The notes: generated by a model from the sequence alone, not told the origin. 64,000 nucleotides of DNA from Acidipropionibacterium virtanenii (GCF_003325455.1 NZ_CP025198.1:1798001-1862000); one strand, 5' to 3'; positions 9,863 to 23,319 are shown, counted from the stretch's first letter. Translations and numbers: made by a program.

Positions 9863-11221
9863 ATGCCCCATCAGCAGAGACGCCGCCGACCGGCAGCCTC
9901 CGATCCCGCCCGTATCGCGGCCTTCCGCGCCCTGATGGCCACCGAGAGCGAGGGCGCCTACGCCAACCTCGCCGTCTCCGAGGCCATCTCCATGGCCCGC
10001 CTGACCGGACGCGACGCCGCCTTCGTCACCGAACTGGTCGACGGCACCGCCCGCGGGCTGGGCACCTGGGACCGTGTGCTCCACGCCGCATCCGGCCACA
10101 AGCCCTCCGACTGGCAGCCCGCCGTGCGTACCGTGCTGAGGATGACCTGCCACCAGATTCTGGCCACCAGGGTGCCGGTGCGCGCCGCCGTCGACACCTC
10201 GGTCAATCTCGCCCGCACCCAGATCGGGGAACGGGTCACCGGGCTGGTCAACGCCGTGGCCCGCAGGATCTCACGGCACGATCTGGAGGGTTGGGCCGCC
10301 GAACTGGCCGGCGGTCCCCTCGACGAGACGGCGCTGCGCACCCTTCACCCCCGCTGGATCGTGTCGGAGTTCACCGGTCTGCTGGGCGCCGAGGAGGCCG
10401 AGAAGGCCCTGGCCGCCGACAATGCGCCCCCGACGCCCACCCTGGTGGTGCGGCCCGGCCTGGCCGAGGTCTCCGAACTCCTCGACGCCGGAGCCACCAC
10501 CTGCCGCTACTCGCCCTACGGGGCCACGCGCCCCGGGAACCCCGCCGAGGTGCCGGCCGTCGCCCAGGGCCGCGCCGGCGTCCAGGACGAGGGCAGCCAA
10601 CTCGTCGCCCTGGCCATCGCCCGCGCCGCCGGGCAGCACCCCGGACCGTGGCTCGACCTGTGCTCTGGGCCCGGCGGCAAGGCGGCCCTGCTCGCCGGAC
10701 TGGCCGCCTCGCAGCACCGCGGCCTGGTGGCCTGCGAGATCCACCCGCACCGCGCCGCCATGGTCGCCAAGGCCCTGGCCGCGCTTCCCGGTGACCACCA
10801 GGTGGTCGTCGCCGACGGGCGCAGCACCCCCTGGAGACCGGGCACCTTCGGCGCGGTGCTCGCCGACGTGCCGTGCTCGGGCCTCGGATCGCTGCGCCGG
10901 CGCCCCGAGTCCAGATGGCGACGGAAGCCCCGCGACCTGGAAGACCTCCGAGGACTCCAGCGGGAGCTGCTCTCCTCGGCCGTCGCATCGGCCGCCCCGG
11001 GAGCGGTGATCGGATACGTCACCTGCTCACCGGCCGCCGCCGAGACCCGCGACGTCATCGGATGGGCGCTGGAGAACCTGCAGGCCGACCTGCTCGACGC
11101 CCCCGCCGCCCTGCCCGAGGTCCCCGACGCCGCCACCGGCCCGCAGGACCGCTGCCTCCAGCTGTGGCCCCACCGGCACGGCACTGATGCCATGTTCTGC
11201 GCCCTGCTCCGCAGACGCTGA
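9863..11221 (+). CDS. rsmB: 16S rRNA (cytosine-967-C5) methyltransferase
   Basis: RsmB/Sun protein of 452 residues. The N-terminal NusB-like RNA-binding domain (about residues 15-150) includes [12 protein letters not shown] and [15 protein letters not shown]. The SAM site is [17 protein letters not shown] (about residue 262). The two catalytic-region cysteines lie in [15 protein letters not shown] (about 336) and GYVTCSPAA (about 387). It starts immediately after fmt. The last 30 or so bases of the gene are imperfectly duplicated just downstream of its stop. Confidence 0.95.
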   Translation: MPHQQRRRRPAASDPARIAAFRALMATESEGAYANLAVSEAISMARLTGRDAAFVTELVDGTARGLGTWDRVLHAASGHKPSDWQPAVRTVLRMTCHQILATRVPVRAAVDTSVNLARTQIGERVTGLVNAVARRISRHDLEGWAAELAGGPLDETALRTLHPRWIVSEFTGLLGAEEAEKALAADNAPPTPTLVVRPGLAEVSELLDAGATTCRYSPYGATRPGNPAEVPAVAQGRAGVQDEGSQLVALAIARAAGQHPGPWLDLCSGPGGKAALLAGLAASQHRGLVACEIHPHRAAMVAKALAALPGDHQVVVADGRSTPWRPGTFGAVLADVPCSGLGSLRRRPESRWRRKPRDLEDLRGLQRELLSSAVASAAPGAVIGYVTCSPAAAETRDVIGWALENLQADLLDAPAALPEVPDAATGPQDRCLQLWPHRHGTDAMFCALLRRR

Positions 11222-11254
11222 AGTGCCATGTTCTGCGCCCTGCCACGCAGGCGT
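11188..11254 (+). repeat. 36-bp-period tandem duplication at the rsmB 3' end
   Basis: TGCCATGTTCTGCGCCCTGC occurs at 11188 and again at 11224. Beyond this 20-mer the two copies stay similar (TCCGCAGACG versus CACGCAGGCG). The first copy encodes the RsmB C-terminus; the second is intergenic, between rsmB and the rpe -10 element. Both can fold a CTGCG/CGCAG hairpin. Confidence 0.8.
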
Positions 11255-11260
11255 CGCCGG

Positions 11261-11266
11261 TAGGAT
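11261..11266 (+). promoter_or_regulatory. -10 element of rpe
   Basis: TAGGAT, 7 nt before the ATG at 11274. Confidence 0.45.
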
Positions 11267-11273
11267 CTCGGCC

Positions 11274-11936
11274 ATGACCACGCGTATCACCCCCAGCATT
11301 CTCAACGCCGATTTCGCGAGGATGGGCCAGGAGGTGAACTCGGTGCCCTCCGCCGACGCCATCCACATCGACGTGATGGACTACCACTTCGTGCCCAACC
11401 TCACGATGGGCGTGCCGATGGTGGAATCCCTGCGCAAGGTGACCGGGACCCCCTTCGACATCCACCTCATGATCGACGACCCCGACTCCTACGCTCCCAG
11501 CTATGTGGAGGCCGGGGCCGAGTCGGTGACCTTCCACCTGGAGGCCGCCAAGGCGCCGGTGCGGCTGGCCCGCGAACTGCGCGCGATGGGGGCGCGCGCC
11601 TCGGTGGCCCTCAAGCCCGCCACCCCGATCGAACCGCTGGCCGACATCCTCACCGAGTTCGACCAGATCCTCATCATGACCGTCGAGCCCGGATTCGGCG
11701 GGCAGTCATTCCTCGACATCGTGATGCCCAAGTTGCGGCGCACCCGCGAACTCATCGACGGCACCGGCGCCGAGATCTGGCTCCAGGTCGACGGCGGCGT
11801 GTCGGCCGAGACCATCGGGCGGGCCGCCGAGGCCGGGGCCGACACCTTCGTCGCCGGATCCGCGGTCTACAAGGCCCCCGATCCCGACGAGATGGTCAAC
11901 GAGCTGCGCCGGATCGCGGACGAGCACACCCGCTGA
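11274..11936 (+). CDS. rpe: Ribulose-phosphate 3-epimerase
   Basis: TIM-barrel enzyme of 220 residues interconverting ribulose-5-phosphate and xylulose-5-phosphate in the pentose phosphate pathway. Metal and active-site motifs are all present: [49 protein letters not shown] and [11 protein letters not shown]. The frame is open upstream into rsmB, but ATG 11274 gives the conserved start ([11 protein letters not shown]) and is preceded by a -10 element. The gene ends 13 bp before the convergent PAC2 gene. Confidence 0.95.
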   Translation: MTTRITPSILNADFARMGQEVNSVPSADAIHIDVMDYHFVPNLTMGVPMVESLRKVTGTPFDIHLMIDDPDSYAPSYVEAGAESVTFHLEAAKAPVRLARELRAMGARASVALKPATPIEPLADILTEFDQILIMTVEPGFGGQSFLDIVMPKLRRTRELIDGTGAEIWLQVDGGVSAETIGRAAEAGADTFVAGSAVYKAPDPDEMVNELRRIADEHTR

Positions 11937-11949
11937 TTCCAGCAGGGCC

Positions 11950-12768
11950 TCAGCGGCGGTGGCGCAGGTACGACTGGAACTCCATCGCCAGCACGTCGCC
12001 GGTGACACCCTCGGGAAGGGCGGCGTCCTGCTGCTCCTCCAGGGAGTGCACGTACTCCGACAGGCCGTCATTGTCGGCCAGCAGCTGATCGGCCTGGGCC
12101 AGCCACTCCTGACGGCCCTCGTCGAGATCGCCCTGGGGCACCGACAGCCCGGTGAGCTCCTCCACCCGCACCAGCAGCGCCTTGACGGCCGGCGGGCAGG
12201 GAGGCTCGAAGGCGTACTCGGGGACGCTGGCCCACAGTCCCACGGCGTTGAAGCCGCGTTCGCGGGCCAGGGTGGCCAGGACCCCGGAGATCCCGGTGGG
12301 CCCGGAGTACTCCAGATCCTCGATGCCCAGCCGGATCGCGGTGGAGGGATCGGCGGTGGATCCGGAGACCGGCAGTTCCCGGGTGTGGGGGACGTCGGCC
12401 ACCATCCCGCCCAGCACCACGATCCCGGCCGGATTCAAGGGCTCCAGGATGTCGAGCAGCTCGCGGCTGTAGCTGCGCCAGCGCAGGTTGGGTTCGGGAC
12501 CGGTCACCGCGACCACCCGGTGACCGTCGGCGCGGCCCCGCCACACGGTGGTCCGGGGCCAGGTCAGCAGCTCCACCCCCGCCATCGCCGAGACCACCGG
12601 CCGGGTGTTCTGGAAGTCGTAGTAGTCCTCGCGGTCGATGACCCGCCACTCGGTGGCGTCGGCGTGGCGGATCAGCCTGGACGTCGCCTCGCTGGCGGCG
12701 CCTCCCGCGTCATTCCATCCCGAGTAGCCGATAACCACCCAGGGACGCTCGATATTCTGCCCTGCCAT
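11950..12768 (-). CDS. PAC2 family protein
   Basis: Actinobacterial PAC2 (proteasome assembly chaperone 2-like) protein of 272 residues. Visible family features are WVVIGYSGWNDAGGAAS at the start, EDYYDFQNTRPVV, a central GIVVLGGMVADVPHT and WASVPEYAFEPPCPPA. The function in bacteria is not established; in eukaryotes and archaea the family assists 20S assembly. Its presence a few kilobases from prcB/prcA fits the family name but does not prove a link. ATG 12768 is supported by a -10 element 7 nt upstream. It is divergent from metH. Confidence 0.88.
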   Translation of the reverse strand: MAGQNIERPWVVIGYSGWNDAGGAASEATSRLIRHADATEWRVIDREDYYDFQNTRPVVSAMAGVELLTWPRTTVWRGRADGHRVVAVTGPEPNLRWRSYSRELLDILEPLNPAGIVVLGGMVADVPHTRELPVSGSTADPSTAIRLGIEDLEYSGPTGISGVLATLARERGFNAVGLWASVPEYAFEPPCPPAVKALLVRVEELTGLSVPQGDLDEGRQEWLAQADQLLADNDGLSEYVHSLEEQQDAALPEGVTGDVLAMEFQSYLRHRR

Positions 12769-12775
12769 GACGCCT

Positions 12776-12781
12776 AGGGTA
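12776..12781 (-). promoter_or_regulatory. -10 element of the PAC2 gene
   Basis: TACCCT on the minus strand, 7 nt before the ATG at 12768. Confidence 0.45.
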
Positions 12782-12868
12782 ACCCGCCCCACCCCCGGTT
12801 CCCGCCCGGGCGCCGGCGCCGCGCTTCCCGGCCCGCGAAACACGGCGGTCGCGCGCCGCAGCTCCCCC

Positions 12869-12874
12869 TAGTCT
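12869..12874 (+). promoter_or_regulatory. -10 element of metH
   Basis: TAGTCT, 7 nt before the ATG at 12882. This leaves no room for a cobalamin or SAM riboswitch leader. Confidence 0.45.
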
Positions 12875-12881
12875 TGGCGCC

Positions 12882-16389
<3,508 letters not shown>

Positions 16390-16400
<11 letters not shown>

Positions 16401-17994
16401 CACCCCGTCCGCCGTCCTGTGGGATTTCGACGGGACCCTCGTCGACACCGAGCCGCGCTGGATCGAGGCCGAGACCGCCATCATCACCTCCCGCGGAGGC
16501 CAATGGGACGACGAGACGGGTGTGAGATTCATCGGCACCCCGCTGGTCGAGGTGACCACCGCGATGAGCGAGGCCCTGGACGGGGCGATCAGCCCTGCCC
16601 AGGCCGAGGCCCTGCTGCTGGACCGGGTGATCGCCTACCACCGGGAGCGCCCGGTGCCGTGGTGTCCGGGCTCCCGGGAACTGCTGGAGGAGGTGCGGGC
16701 CGCCGGGGTCCCCTGCGCTCTGGTCACCGGTTCGACCCGTTCGGCGATCGAACCACTGCTGGCGCATTTCTCCGAGGGCCTGTTCGCCACCGTCGTCACC
16801 TACGACGATCTGCCTCCCGAGCAGAGCAAGCCCGCCCCCCAGCCCTATCTGCTGGCCGCCTCCAGGCTGGGCGTCGATGCCGCGGACTGCCTGGTGATCG
16901 AGGACTCCGCCTCAGGTGCCCGGGCCGGGAACGGCGCAGGAGCCACCGTGCTGGCCCTCGACGGCCCGGCCACCCCGCCGCCGGCCCCCGACCGGGTCCA
17001 TGTGCCCGATCTGGCGGGGCTGCACCTGCCCGATCTGGTGAAGCTGTGGCATCTGGCCCACCAGCCGGCCGCCGCCCCCGCCCAGGGCGGCGGGGGAGTG
17101 CTGCGCGCCGGGGAGCGGATCACCCTGTCGGACCCCAAGGGCCGGCGTCACTCCATCGTGCTGGCCGACGGCGCCGTGTTCCACACCACCAAGGGGGCGG
17201 TGCGCCACGACGACCTCATCGGGGGGCCGCAGGGGGTGGTGGTGACCTCGGCCGGAGGGATGGACTTCCTGGCGATGCGCCCGATCCTCTCCGAGTTCAC
17301 CGTGACGATGCCGCGCGAGGCCGCTGTGGTCTATCCGAAGGAGGCCGCCCAGATCGTGATGTGGGCCGACGTCTTCCCCGGCGCCCGGGTGCTGGAGGCC
17401 GGGGTGGGATCGGGCGGGCTGAGTATCCCGCTGCTGCGGGCCGTCGGCCCGCACGGCCGGCTCACCTCCTACGAGCGCCGCCCCGAGTTCGCCGAGGTGG
17501 CCCGGGCCAATGTGGAGACCTTCTACGGCCGGCTTCCGCAGAACTGGCGGGTGGAGCTGGCCGATCTGGCCACCGACATCTCACCGGAGCCGGTCGACCG
17601 GGCCGTGCTCGACATGCTGGCCCCCTGGGAGTGCATCGACGTCGTCGGCGACGTGCTGGTGCCCGGCGGGGTGCTGTGCTGCTATGTGGCCACCACCACC
17701 CAGATGGGTCGTGTGATGGACTCGCTGCGGGCCGCCGGCGGGTGGACCGAGCCGCAGGCCACCGAGACGACGATGCGCGACTGGCACGCCGAGGGGCTGG
17801 CGATCCGCCCCTCGCACGGCGCCACCGGCCACACCGGGTTCCTGGTCATCTCGCGGCGGCTGGCTCCCGGGGTCCAGGCCCCGATGCGCAAGCGGCGTCC
17901 TGCTCCGGGCGCCTACGGGCCCGACTACCACGGTCCCAGGCCGCGCAACATCACCGAGCACGACCAGTGGCGTCCCGCCAAGGAGGAGCGTTGA
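16390..17994 (+). CDS. HAD-family phosphatase fused to tRNA (adenine-58-N1) methyltransferase TrmI
   Basis: One uninterrupted frame of 534 residues contains two enzymes. Residues 1 to about 215 are a HAD hydrolase: nucleophile motif WDFDGTLVDTEPRW, LVTGSTRSA, SKPAPQPYLLAA and VIEDSASGA. After a Pro/Ala/Gly-rich linker, residues 237-534 match actinobacterial TrmI in length and sequence (ITLSDPKGRRHSIVL, FHTTKGAVRHDDLIG, VYPKEAAQIV, SAM motif LEAGVGSGGLS). TrmI makes m1A58 in tRNA. A GTG at 17098 is in frame at the junction and could allow separate TrmI synthesis, but its purine run is very close. ATG 16390 overlaps the metH stop. A true fusion or a lost stop codon are both possible. Confidence 0.85.
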
Positions 17995-18011
17995 TCGCCG
18001 GGAGTTGAACC

Positions 18012-18422
18012 TCAGGCGCGCCGGCGATGCCGGCGCCGGATCCCGGCCACCAGCCGCCAGCCGATGAGGAAGACCGCCAGGGACACGCCCGCCACGACGA
18101 CGAAGGACGGCGCGACCCCCTGATCGGTGAACCGGCGCATCACCATCCCGATCAACACTGTGCAGCCCCACACCAACAGTCCGGCCCGCCACCGGGCGGC
18201 CGGCAGCCGGACCAGCACCACGACCATCCAGCCGGCCACCAGGCCCACCAGGAAGGGGATCGCGGTGCGCACCAGCCCGCCGGGAGTCAGGGACTCATGA
18301 TGGCTGGCCCGTCCGATGAACACGAACAGGGCGACGAAGAGCACGTCCATCACCACTGCCAGGCGCACCTGGCCCGAGGCGGTGCGGGACAGGCTGGACC
18401 GGAACGGGGGTTGATCTGCCAC
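18012..18422 (-). CDS. DUF3054 family membrane protein
   Basis: Small integral membrane protein of 136 residues with about four hydrophobic segments. The segments start at about residue 21 ([17 protein letters not shown]), 52 ([17 protein letters not shown]), 80 ([14 protein letters not shown]) and 104 ([16 protein letters not shown]). The IGRASHHE motif at the end of the first segment is typical of DUF3054. Function is unknown. It lies antisense between trmI and prcB, exactly where mpa-dop-pup sit in many actinobacteria. GTG 18422 is supported by a -10 element. Confidence 0.85.
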   Translation of the reverse strand: MADQPPFRSSLSRTASGQVRLAVVMDVLFVALFVFIGRASHHESLTPGGLVRTAIPFLVGLVAGWMVVVLVRLPAARWRAGLLVWGCTVLIGMVMRRFTDQGVAPSFVVVAGVSLAVFLIGWRLVAGIRRRHRRRA

Positions 18423-18429
18423 CCTCCCG

Positions 18430-18435
18430 ATCTTA
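18430..18435 (-). promoter_or_regulatory. -10 element of the DUF3054 gene
   Basis: TAAGAT on the minus strand, 7 nt before the GTG at 18422. Confidence 0.4.
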
Positions 18436-18442
18436 GGGCCGA

Positions 18443-18467
18443 CCGCCGTGGGTGGCAGCCACGGCGG
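18443..18467 (+). other. 9-bp inverted repeat upstream of prcB
   Basis: CCGCCGTGG and CCACGGCGG are perfect complements separated by 7 nt. The repeat lies upstream of a possible -10 (TACCCT at about 18475) for prcB and beside the divergent DUF3054 promoter. It could be an operator or a transcriptional insulator. Confidence 0.4.
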
Positions 18468-18537
18468 CGTCGGCTACCCTTGGTCGCGGCATGTCCGGCG
18501 GGAATCAGGGCGCCGGGCGATCATCAGGAGGAGGAGC

Positions 18538-19353
18538 ATGTCGCAGTCGTGGGGAATCGGGCTGAGCGAGCCCTATCTGAGCGCCGCGTCGGACTCATTC
18601 ACCGAGTTCGCCCGCCAGGTGGCCCCCGATCTGCTGCCCCCCTCCAACCTCGATGCGACGCTGCCCGAGCTGTTGCGCCACGGCACCACGATCGTGGCCC
18701 TCAAGTACTCCTCGGGGGTGGTGGTCGCCGGCGACCGGCGCGCCACCATGGGCACCGTCATCGCCCAGCGAGACATCGAGAAGGTCTTCGGCGCCGACGA
18801 CACCTCGGTGATCGGGGTGGCCGGGGCGGCCGGTCTGGCTGTGGAGATGGTGCGGCTGTTCCAGACCGAGCTGGAGCACTACGAGAAGATCGAGGGGCGT
18901 CCCCTGAGCCTGGACGGCAGGGCGGCCCGGCTGGCCACCCTGGTGCGCAGCAACATCGGGATGGCGGTCCAGGGGATCGCCGTGAACCCGATCTTCGCCG
19001 GCTGGGACGCGGTGCGCCACGCCGGACGGATCTTCTCCTACGACGGCACCGGCGGGCGTTACGAGGAGCACGCCTTCTGCTCCACCGGGTCGGGGGCCAT
19101 CTTCGCCAAGGCCTCGCTGAAGAAGCTGCACCGCACCGACATGGATCGCAACGAGGCCGTGCGCATCGCGGTGCGCTCCATCTACGACGCCGCCGACGAC
19201 GACATCGCCACCGCCGGGCCGGATCTGGCCCGCGGCATCTATCCGGTGGTCATGGTGGCCGATCAGGACGGTGTGGCCCGCATCTCGACCGACAATGTGG
19301 CCCTGGTGGCCAAGCGGATCGTCGACGAGATCACCGCCGAGAACCAGTCCTGA
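18538..19353 (+). CDS. prcB: 20S proteasome beta subunit
   Basis: Catalytic subunit of the bacterial proteasome, 271 residues with a propeptide of about 49 residues. Autocleavage is expected before the catalytic Thr at about residue 50 in [19 protein letters not shown]; the conserved Asp and Lys follow in that segment and in DRRATMG. The C-terminal half has [14 protein letters not shown] and [14 protein letters not shown] 18538 has a very strong AGGAGGAGG ribosome site; the frame is open further upstream but lacks such support. The gene pairs with prcA. No pup, dop or mpa precedes it, although trmI does. Confidence 0.95.
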   Translation: MSQSWGIGLSEPYLSAASDSFTEFARQVAPDLLPPSNLDATLPELLRHGTTIVALKYSSGVVVAGDRRATMGTVIAQRDIEKVFGADDTSVIGVAGAAGLAVEMVRLFQTELEHYEKIEGRPLSLDGRAARLATLVRSNIGMAVQGIAVNPIFAGWDAVRHAGRIFSYDGTGGRYEEHAFCSTGSGAIFAKASLKKLHRTDMDRNEAVRIAVRSIYDAADDDIATAGPDLARGIYPVVMVADQDGVARISTDNVALVAKRIVDEITAENQS

Positions 19354-19383
19354 TCCGAAGATCAGAATCAGCCTGAAGCAGCA

Positions 19384-19406
19384 GGCCCGCGTATCCGGCG
19401 CGGGCC
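19384..19406 (+). other. Hairpin abutting the prcA ribosome-binding site
   Basis: An 8-bp perfect stem (GGCCCGCG / CGCGGGCC) with a 7-nt loop lies in the prcB-prcA gap and ends directly at the GGGAGGA Shine-Dalgarno of prcA. It could mark mRNA processing or tune alpha-to-beta stoichiometry. Confidence 0.45.
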
Positions 19407-19422
19407 GGGAGGAACACGAATC

Positions 19423-20112
19423 ATGAGCATGCCGGCATACGTCCCCCCGGACCAGTGGATGAGGGACCGGGCCGAGTATGCCCGCCGGGGCGTGACCCGG
19501 GGCCGTGCGGTCGTGGTGGCGCGCTGCGCCGATGCCGTCATCATGGTCGCCCAGAACCCCTCCCGGACGCTGCGCAAGACCTCCGAGATCCACGACCGGA
19601 TCGGTTTCGCCGCGGTGGGCCGGTACCACGAGTTCGAGCGGCTGCGGGTCGCCGGCATCCGCGAGGCGGACCTGCGCGCCTACGCCTACGATCACCTCGA
19701 CGTCACCGGCCTGGGACTGGTCGGCACCTATTCCCAGGTGCTTGGCGCCATCTACTCCAACCCCGCCGAGAAGCCCTACGAGGTGGACATCGCCATCGCC
19801 GAGCTCGGCCTCAAACCCTCCGGCGACCGCATCTACAAGATCTCCTTCGACGGCTCGGTGACCGACGGCACCTCCCCGACGGTGCTCGGTGCACTGAGTG
19901 CCGACCGGATCGACACCCTCAACGAGTTCCTCACCGAGACCTCCCCCCTCGACGAGGCCGTCCGCTGCGCCGCGGCGGCGCTCAGCGCCTCCTCCGAGCC
20001 CGACCCCGAGGATCTCGAGGTCTCCCTGCTGGACCGCCGCACCGGCGGCCGGCGTACCTTCCGCCGCCTGAGCCAGACCCAGATCCAGGCCTTCTGGAAG
20101 GATCCGGCGTGA
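19423..20112 (+). CDS. prcA: 20S proteasome alpha subunit
   Basis: Alpha-ring subunit of 229 residues that gates the proteasome chamber. The N-terminal gating segment and H0 helix are visible (MSMPAYVPPDQWMRDRAEYA), followed by GRAVVVARCADAVIMVAQN and KTSEIHDRIGFAAVGRYHEF. Ribosome site GGGAGGA lies 9 nt before ATG 19423. It overlaps tyrA by 4 bp at the 3' end, where pafA is expected in many actinobacteria. Confidence 0.95.
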   Translation: MSMPAYVPPDQWMRDRAEYARRGVTRGRAVVVARCADAVIMVAQNPSRTLRKTSEIHDRIGFAAVGRYHEFERLRVAGIREADLRAYAYDHLDVTGLGLVGTYSQVLGAIYSNPAEKPYEVDIAIAELGLKPSGDRIYKISFDGSVTDGTSPTVLGALSADRIDTLNEFLTETSPLDEAVRCAAAALSASSEPDPEDLEVSLLDRRTGGRRTFRRLSQTQIQAFWKDPA

Positions 20113-21203
20113 CCCCCCCACCGCCCGCGGATCCGCGCGATCTGGACCGTCTCGGCCCGGTGCTCATCGTCGGCACCGGCCTCATCGGCGCCTCGATCGG
20201 CTGCGCCCTGACCAGTCAGGGCGTCGAGGTGCATCTCAGCGATCTGTCCCCGGCCAACGCCATCGTGGCCTCCAGCCGCGGGGCCGGTGCCCTGGAGCAG
20301 CTGGCCCCGGACACCTACCGCCTGGTGATCGTCGCCACCCCGCCCGCCGCCGTCGCGCCGATCGTGCTGGAGCGGCTGCGCCGCCATCCCAACGCGATAG
20401 TCACCGACGTGGCGTCGGTCAAGGAGTCCGTCCTGGCGGATCTCGAGGGCTCCGGGGCCGACCTGTCGCGCTACGTCGGCTCCCACCCGATGTCGGGCAC
20501 CCAGTTCACCGGCCCCATCACCGCCGCCCCGGAGCTCTTCGTCGATCGCACCTGGGTGGTCACCCCGAGGCCGGGCAACTCCCCGGCCGGCGTCGAGAGG
20601 GTGCGCCGACTGGCCCGGGTGTGCGGGGCCCGGGTGGTCAGCCTGGCCCCCCACGAGCATGACACGGCGGTCGCCGAGGTCTCCCACCTGCCCCACCTCA
20701 TGAGCATCCTCACCGGGGCGAGCCTGCGCCACGCCGAACCGGGCCACCTGGACCTGGCCGGCGGCGGCATCCGCGACGTCACCCGGATCGCGCGCTCCCA
20801 GACCGGGATGTGGCGCCAGATCCTCACCGCGAACCGGACGGCGGTGCGCCACCAGCTCGAAGGGGTCCGCGACGACCTGGAGACGCTGCTGGACGTCCTC
20901 GACGATCCTGACGAGCTCGAGGGGTTCCTCGAGGTGGGCCGCACCGGGGCCCGGTCGGTGGGCGGGAAGCACGGCCGCGAGGCCGTCGACACCGTCTCGG
21001 TGATCGTCGAGATCCCCGACTCGCCCGGCGCCCTGGCCCGGCTGTTCGCCGACGTCGAGAAGGCCGGCGTCAACGTCGAGGACCTGTCGGTGGAGCACGA
21101 CCGGTCCCGCGAGACCGGTTTCCTGTCCATCGACGTCGATCCCGGCCGGGCGGCGGACTTGCGGGCCTGGATGAAGGGCCACGGCTGGGGTCTGCGCTCC
21201 TGA
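20109..21203 (+). CDS. tyrA: Prephenate dehydrogenase with ACT domain
   Basis: Oxidative decarboxylation of prephenate to 4-hydroxyphenylpyruvate in tyrosine synthesis, 364 residues. The Rossmann motif is VLIVGTGLIGASIG (about residue 18). Prephenate-site features include GSHPMSGTQFTGP and EVSHLPHLMSI. Residues from about 297 form an ACT domain (VSVIVEIPDSPGALARLFAD), the likely tyrosine feedback site. GTG 20109 overlaps the prcA stop, so translation is probably coupled to the proteasome genes although the functions are unrelated. Confidence 0.93.
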   Translation: MTPPPPADPRDLDRLGPVLIVGTGLIGASIGCALTSQGVEVHLSDLSPANAIVASSRGAGALEQLAPDTYRLVIVATPPAAVAPIVLERLRRHPNAIVTDVASVKESVLADLEGSGADLSRYVGSHPMSGTQFTGPITAAPELFVDRTWVVTPRPGNSPAGVERVRRLARVCGARVVSLAPHEHDTAVAEVSHLPHLMSILTGASLRHAEPGHLDLAGGGIRDVTRIARSQTGMWRQILTANRTAVRHQLEGVRDDLETLLDVLDDPDELEGFLEVGRTGARSVGGKHGREAVDTVSVIVEIPDSPGALARLFADVEKAGVNVEDLSVEHDRSRETGFLSIDVDPGRAADLRAWMKGHGWGLRS

Positions 21204-21250
21204 ACCTCCCGCCCGCCACCCTGATGCCGTCCGTCCAGATTGGAGCCGCC

Positions 21251-21967
21251 ATGTCCGCCTCACCGTCCACACACGCCTTCCCGTCCGAGCTGGTGATCGC
21301 CATAGACGGGCCGAGCGGGGTGGGCAAGTCCACCACATCCCGGGCGCTGGCCGAGCGGCTCGGGCTGGCCCACCTGGACACCGGCGCCATGTACCGGGCG
21401 GCAGCGGCGGCGGTGGACGGGTGCGGGGTCGATCCGGTCGCCGATCCGCAGGCCGTCATCGAGCTGGTGCGCCGGGCCCGCCTGGAGGTCTCCACGGTGC
21501 CGGGCCGCGACCGGGTGGTCATCGACGGGGCCGACGTCACCGCGAGGATCCGCGAACCGCGGATCAGCGCGATGGTCTCGAAGGTCTCGACCATCCAGCC
21601 GGTGCGCGATCTGCTCATCGAGCGGATGCGGCAGGTGGTGGAGCAGTGCGGCCGCAGGATCGTGGTGGAGGGCCGCGACATCACCACGGTGGTCTGCCCC
21701 GACGCCGAGGTGCGGGTGCTGCTGGTCGCCGACCCGTCGGTGCGGGTGGCCCGGCGCAGCGCCGAGCTCAAGGGGGCGGTGAGCCGGGGGCAGGTGGCCG
21801 ATCAGGTGATCCGACGAGACCGCGACGACTCCGTCGTGGCATCATTCGAGGCGCCCGCCCCCGGCGTGACGGTGATCGACTCGACCCACCTCACCCCTGA
21901 GCAGGTGGTCGCGGCCGTCATCGATCTGGTGCCGGCCGGCGGAGGCGAGACGAGGAGCCGATCATGA
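21251..21967 (+). CDS. cmk: Cytidylate kinase
   Basis: Phosphorylates CMP and dCMP, 238 residues. The P-loop is [19 protein letters not shown], followed by the CMP-site motif LDTGAMYRA; later [17 protein letters not shown] and the lid region ARRSAEL are present. I chose ATG 21251, which has TGGAG five nt upstream and starts [13 protein letters not shown] 21224 would add nine residues. The gene ends with an ATGA overlap with der, the usual cmk-der arrangement of actinobacteria. Confidence 0.93.
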   Translation: MSASPSTHAFPSELVIAIDGPSGVGKSTTSRALAERLGLAHLDTGAMYRAAAAAVDGCGVDPVADPQAVIELVRRARLEVSTVPGRDRVVIDGADVTARIREPRISAMVSKVSTIQPVRDLLIERMRQVVEQCGRRIVVEGRDITTVVCPDAEVRVLLVADPSVRVARRSAELKGAVSRGQVADQVIRRDRDDSVVASFEAPAPGVTVIDSTHLTPEQVVAAVIDLVPAGGGETRSRS

Positions 21968-23319
21968 CGCAGCAGGATTCCCCGATGACCGAGGAGGCGC
22001 TGCCCAGGCCCGTGGTGGCGGTGGTCGGACGGCCCAACGTCGGCAAGTCCACCCTGGTGAACAGGATCCTGGGGCGCCGCGAGGCCGTCGTCCAGGACGT
22101 GCCCGGGGTGACCCGCGACCGCGTCTCCTACGACGCCGAGTGGACGGGCCACGACTTCGTGCTCGTCGACACCGGAGGCTGGGCCTCCGACGCCACCGGC
22201 ATGGCCGCTCGGATCGCCGAGCAGGCCGAACTGGCGATCTCCACCGCCGATGTCGTGCTGCTGGTGGTCGACGCCACCGTGGGCACCACCGACGAGGACG
22301 AGGCCGTGGTGAAGGTGCTGCGCCGTTCGAACAAGCCGGTGGTGCTGGCGGCCAACAAGGTCGACGACGCCCGCGGCGAGGTCGAGGCGGCGACGATGTG
22401 GAACCTGGGGCTGGGGGAGCCCTTCCCCGTCTCGGCGATCCACGGCCGCGGGTCCGGCGACCTGCTCGACGCCGTGGTCGAGGCCCTTCCGGACCGCCCG
22501 GCCGCCGAGTCGCAGGTCGGCGGTCCGCGCCGGGTCGCGATCGTCGGCAAGCCCAATGTCGGCAAGTCCTCCCTGCTCAACCGGCTGGCCCGGACCGACC
22601 GCTCGGTGGTCTCCGACATCTCGGGCACCACCGTCGATCCGGTCGACGAGCTGGTGACCGTCGGGCGGACCGTCTACCAGTTCATCGACACCGCCGGGCT
22701 GCGCAAGCGCGTCAAGGAGGCCTCGGGCCACGAGTACTACGCCTCGCTGCGCACCCAGTCGGCGATCGAGCGGGCCGAGGTGTGCGTGGTCATCATCGAC
22801 GCCTCCGAGCCGGTCAGCGACCAGGACCTGCGGATCCTCACCATGGTGCGCGAGGCGGGGCGGGCCATGGTGGTGGCCTACAACAAGTGGGATCTCACCG
22901 ACGAGGAGCGCCGCTACTACCTGGAGCGTGAGGTCGACCGCGACGTGCAGGCCTTCACCTGGGCGCCGCGGGTCAACATCTCGGCACTGTCGGGGCGCAA
23001 CGTCGACCGCCTCGCCAAGGCCATCGAGACGGCCCTGGAGGGCTGGGAGACCCGCATCTCCACCGGCAAGCTCAACGCCTTCCTGGGACGGCTGGCGGCG
23101 GCCCACCCGCATCCGGTGCGCGGCGGCAAGCAGCCCCGCATCCTGTTCGGCACCCAGGCCCACAACTGCCCGCCGACCTTCGCGCTGTTCACCTCCGGGA
23201 TGATGGATCAGGGCTACGTCCGGTTCATCGAGCGGCGGCTGCGCGAGGACTTCGGCTTCACCGGGACGCCGGTGCAGGTGGAGGTGCGTCCGCGCGAGAA
23301 GCGGGGCAGGAAGGGCTGA
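21964..23319 (+). CDS. der: Ribosome-assembly GTPase Der (EngA)
   Basis: Tandem-domain GTPase of 451 residues needed for 50S subunit maturation. G domain 1 has GRPNVGKST, the G2/G3 region [12 protein letters not shown] and DTGGW, and NKVD. G domain 2 has [17 protein letters not shown] and NKWDL. A KH-like C-terminal domain follows ([19 protein letters not shown]). Translation is coupled to cmk by a 4-bp overlap. Confidence 0.96.
   Translation: MTQQDSPMTEEALPRPVVAVVGRPNVGKSTLVNRILGRREAVVQDVPGVTRDRVSYDAEWTGHDFVLVDTGGWASDATGMAARIAEQAELAISTADVVLLVVDATVGTTDEDEAVVKVLRRSNKPVVLAANKVDDARGEVEAATMWNLGLGEPFPVSAIHGRGSGDLLDAVVEALPDRPAAESQVGGPRRVAIVGKPNVGKSSLLNRLARTDRSVVSDISGTTVDPVDELVTVGRTVYQFIDTAGLRKRVKEASGHEYYASLRTQSAIERAEVCVVIIDASEPVSDQDLRILTMVREAGRAMVVAYNKWDLTDEERRYYLEREVDRDVQAFTWAPRVNISALSGRNVDRLAKAIETALEGWETRISTGKLNAFLGRLAAAHPHPVRGGKQPRILFGTQAHNCPPTFALFTSGMMDQGYVRFIERRLREDFGFTGTPVQVEVRPREKRGRKG

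Noticed and set aside
12782-12868. Cobalamin or SAM riboswitch before metH
   Set aside because: The gap is short, no B12-box-like sequence is visible, and a -10 hexamer 7 nt from the ATG leaves no leader.
18423-18537. A pup gene hidden before prcB
   Set aside because: The gap is 115 bp and holds an inverted repeat and promoter-like sequence; no frame ends in the Gly-Gly-Gln/Glu typical of Pup.
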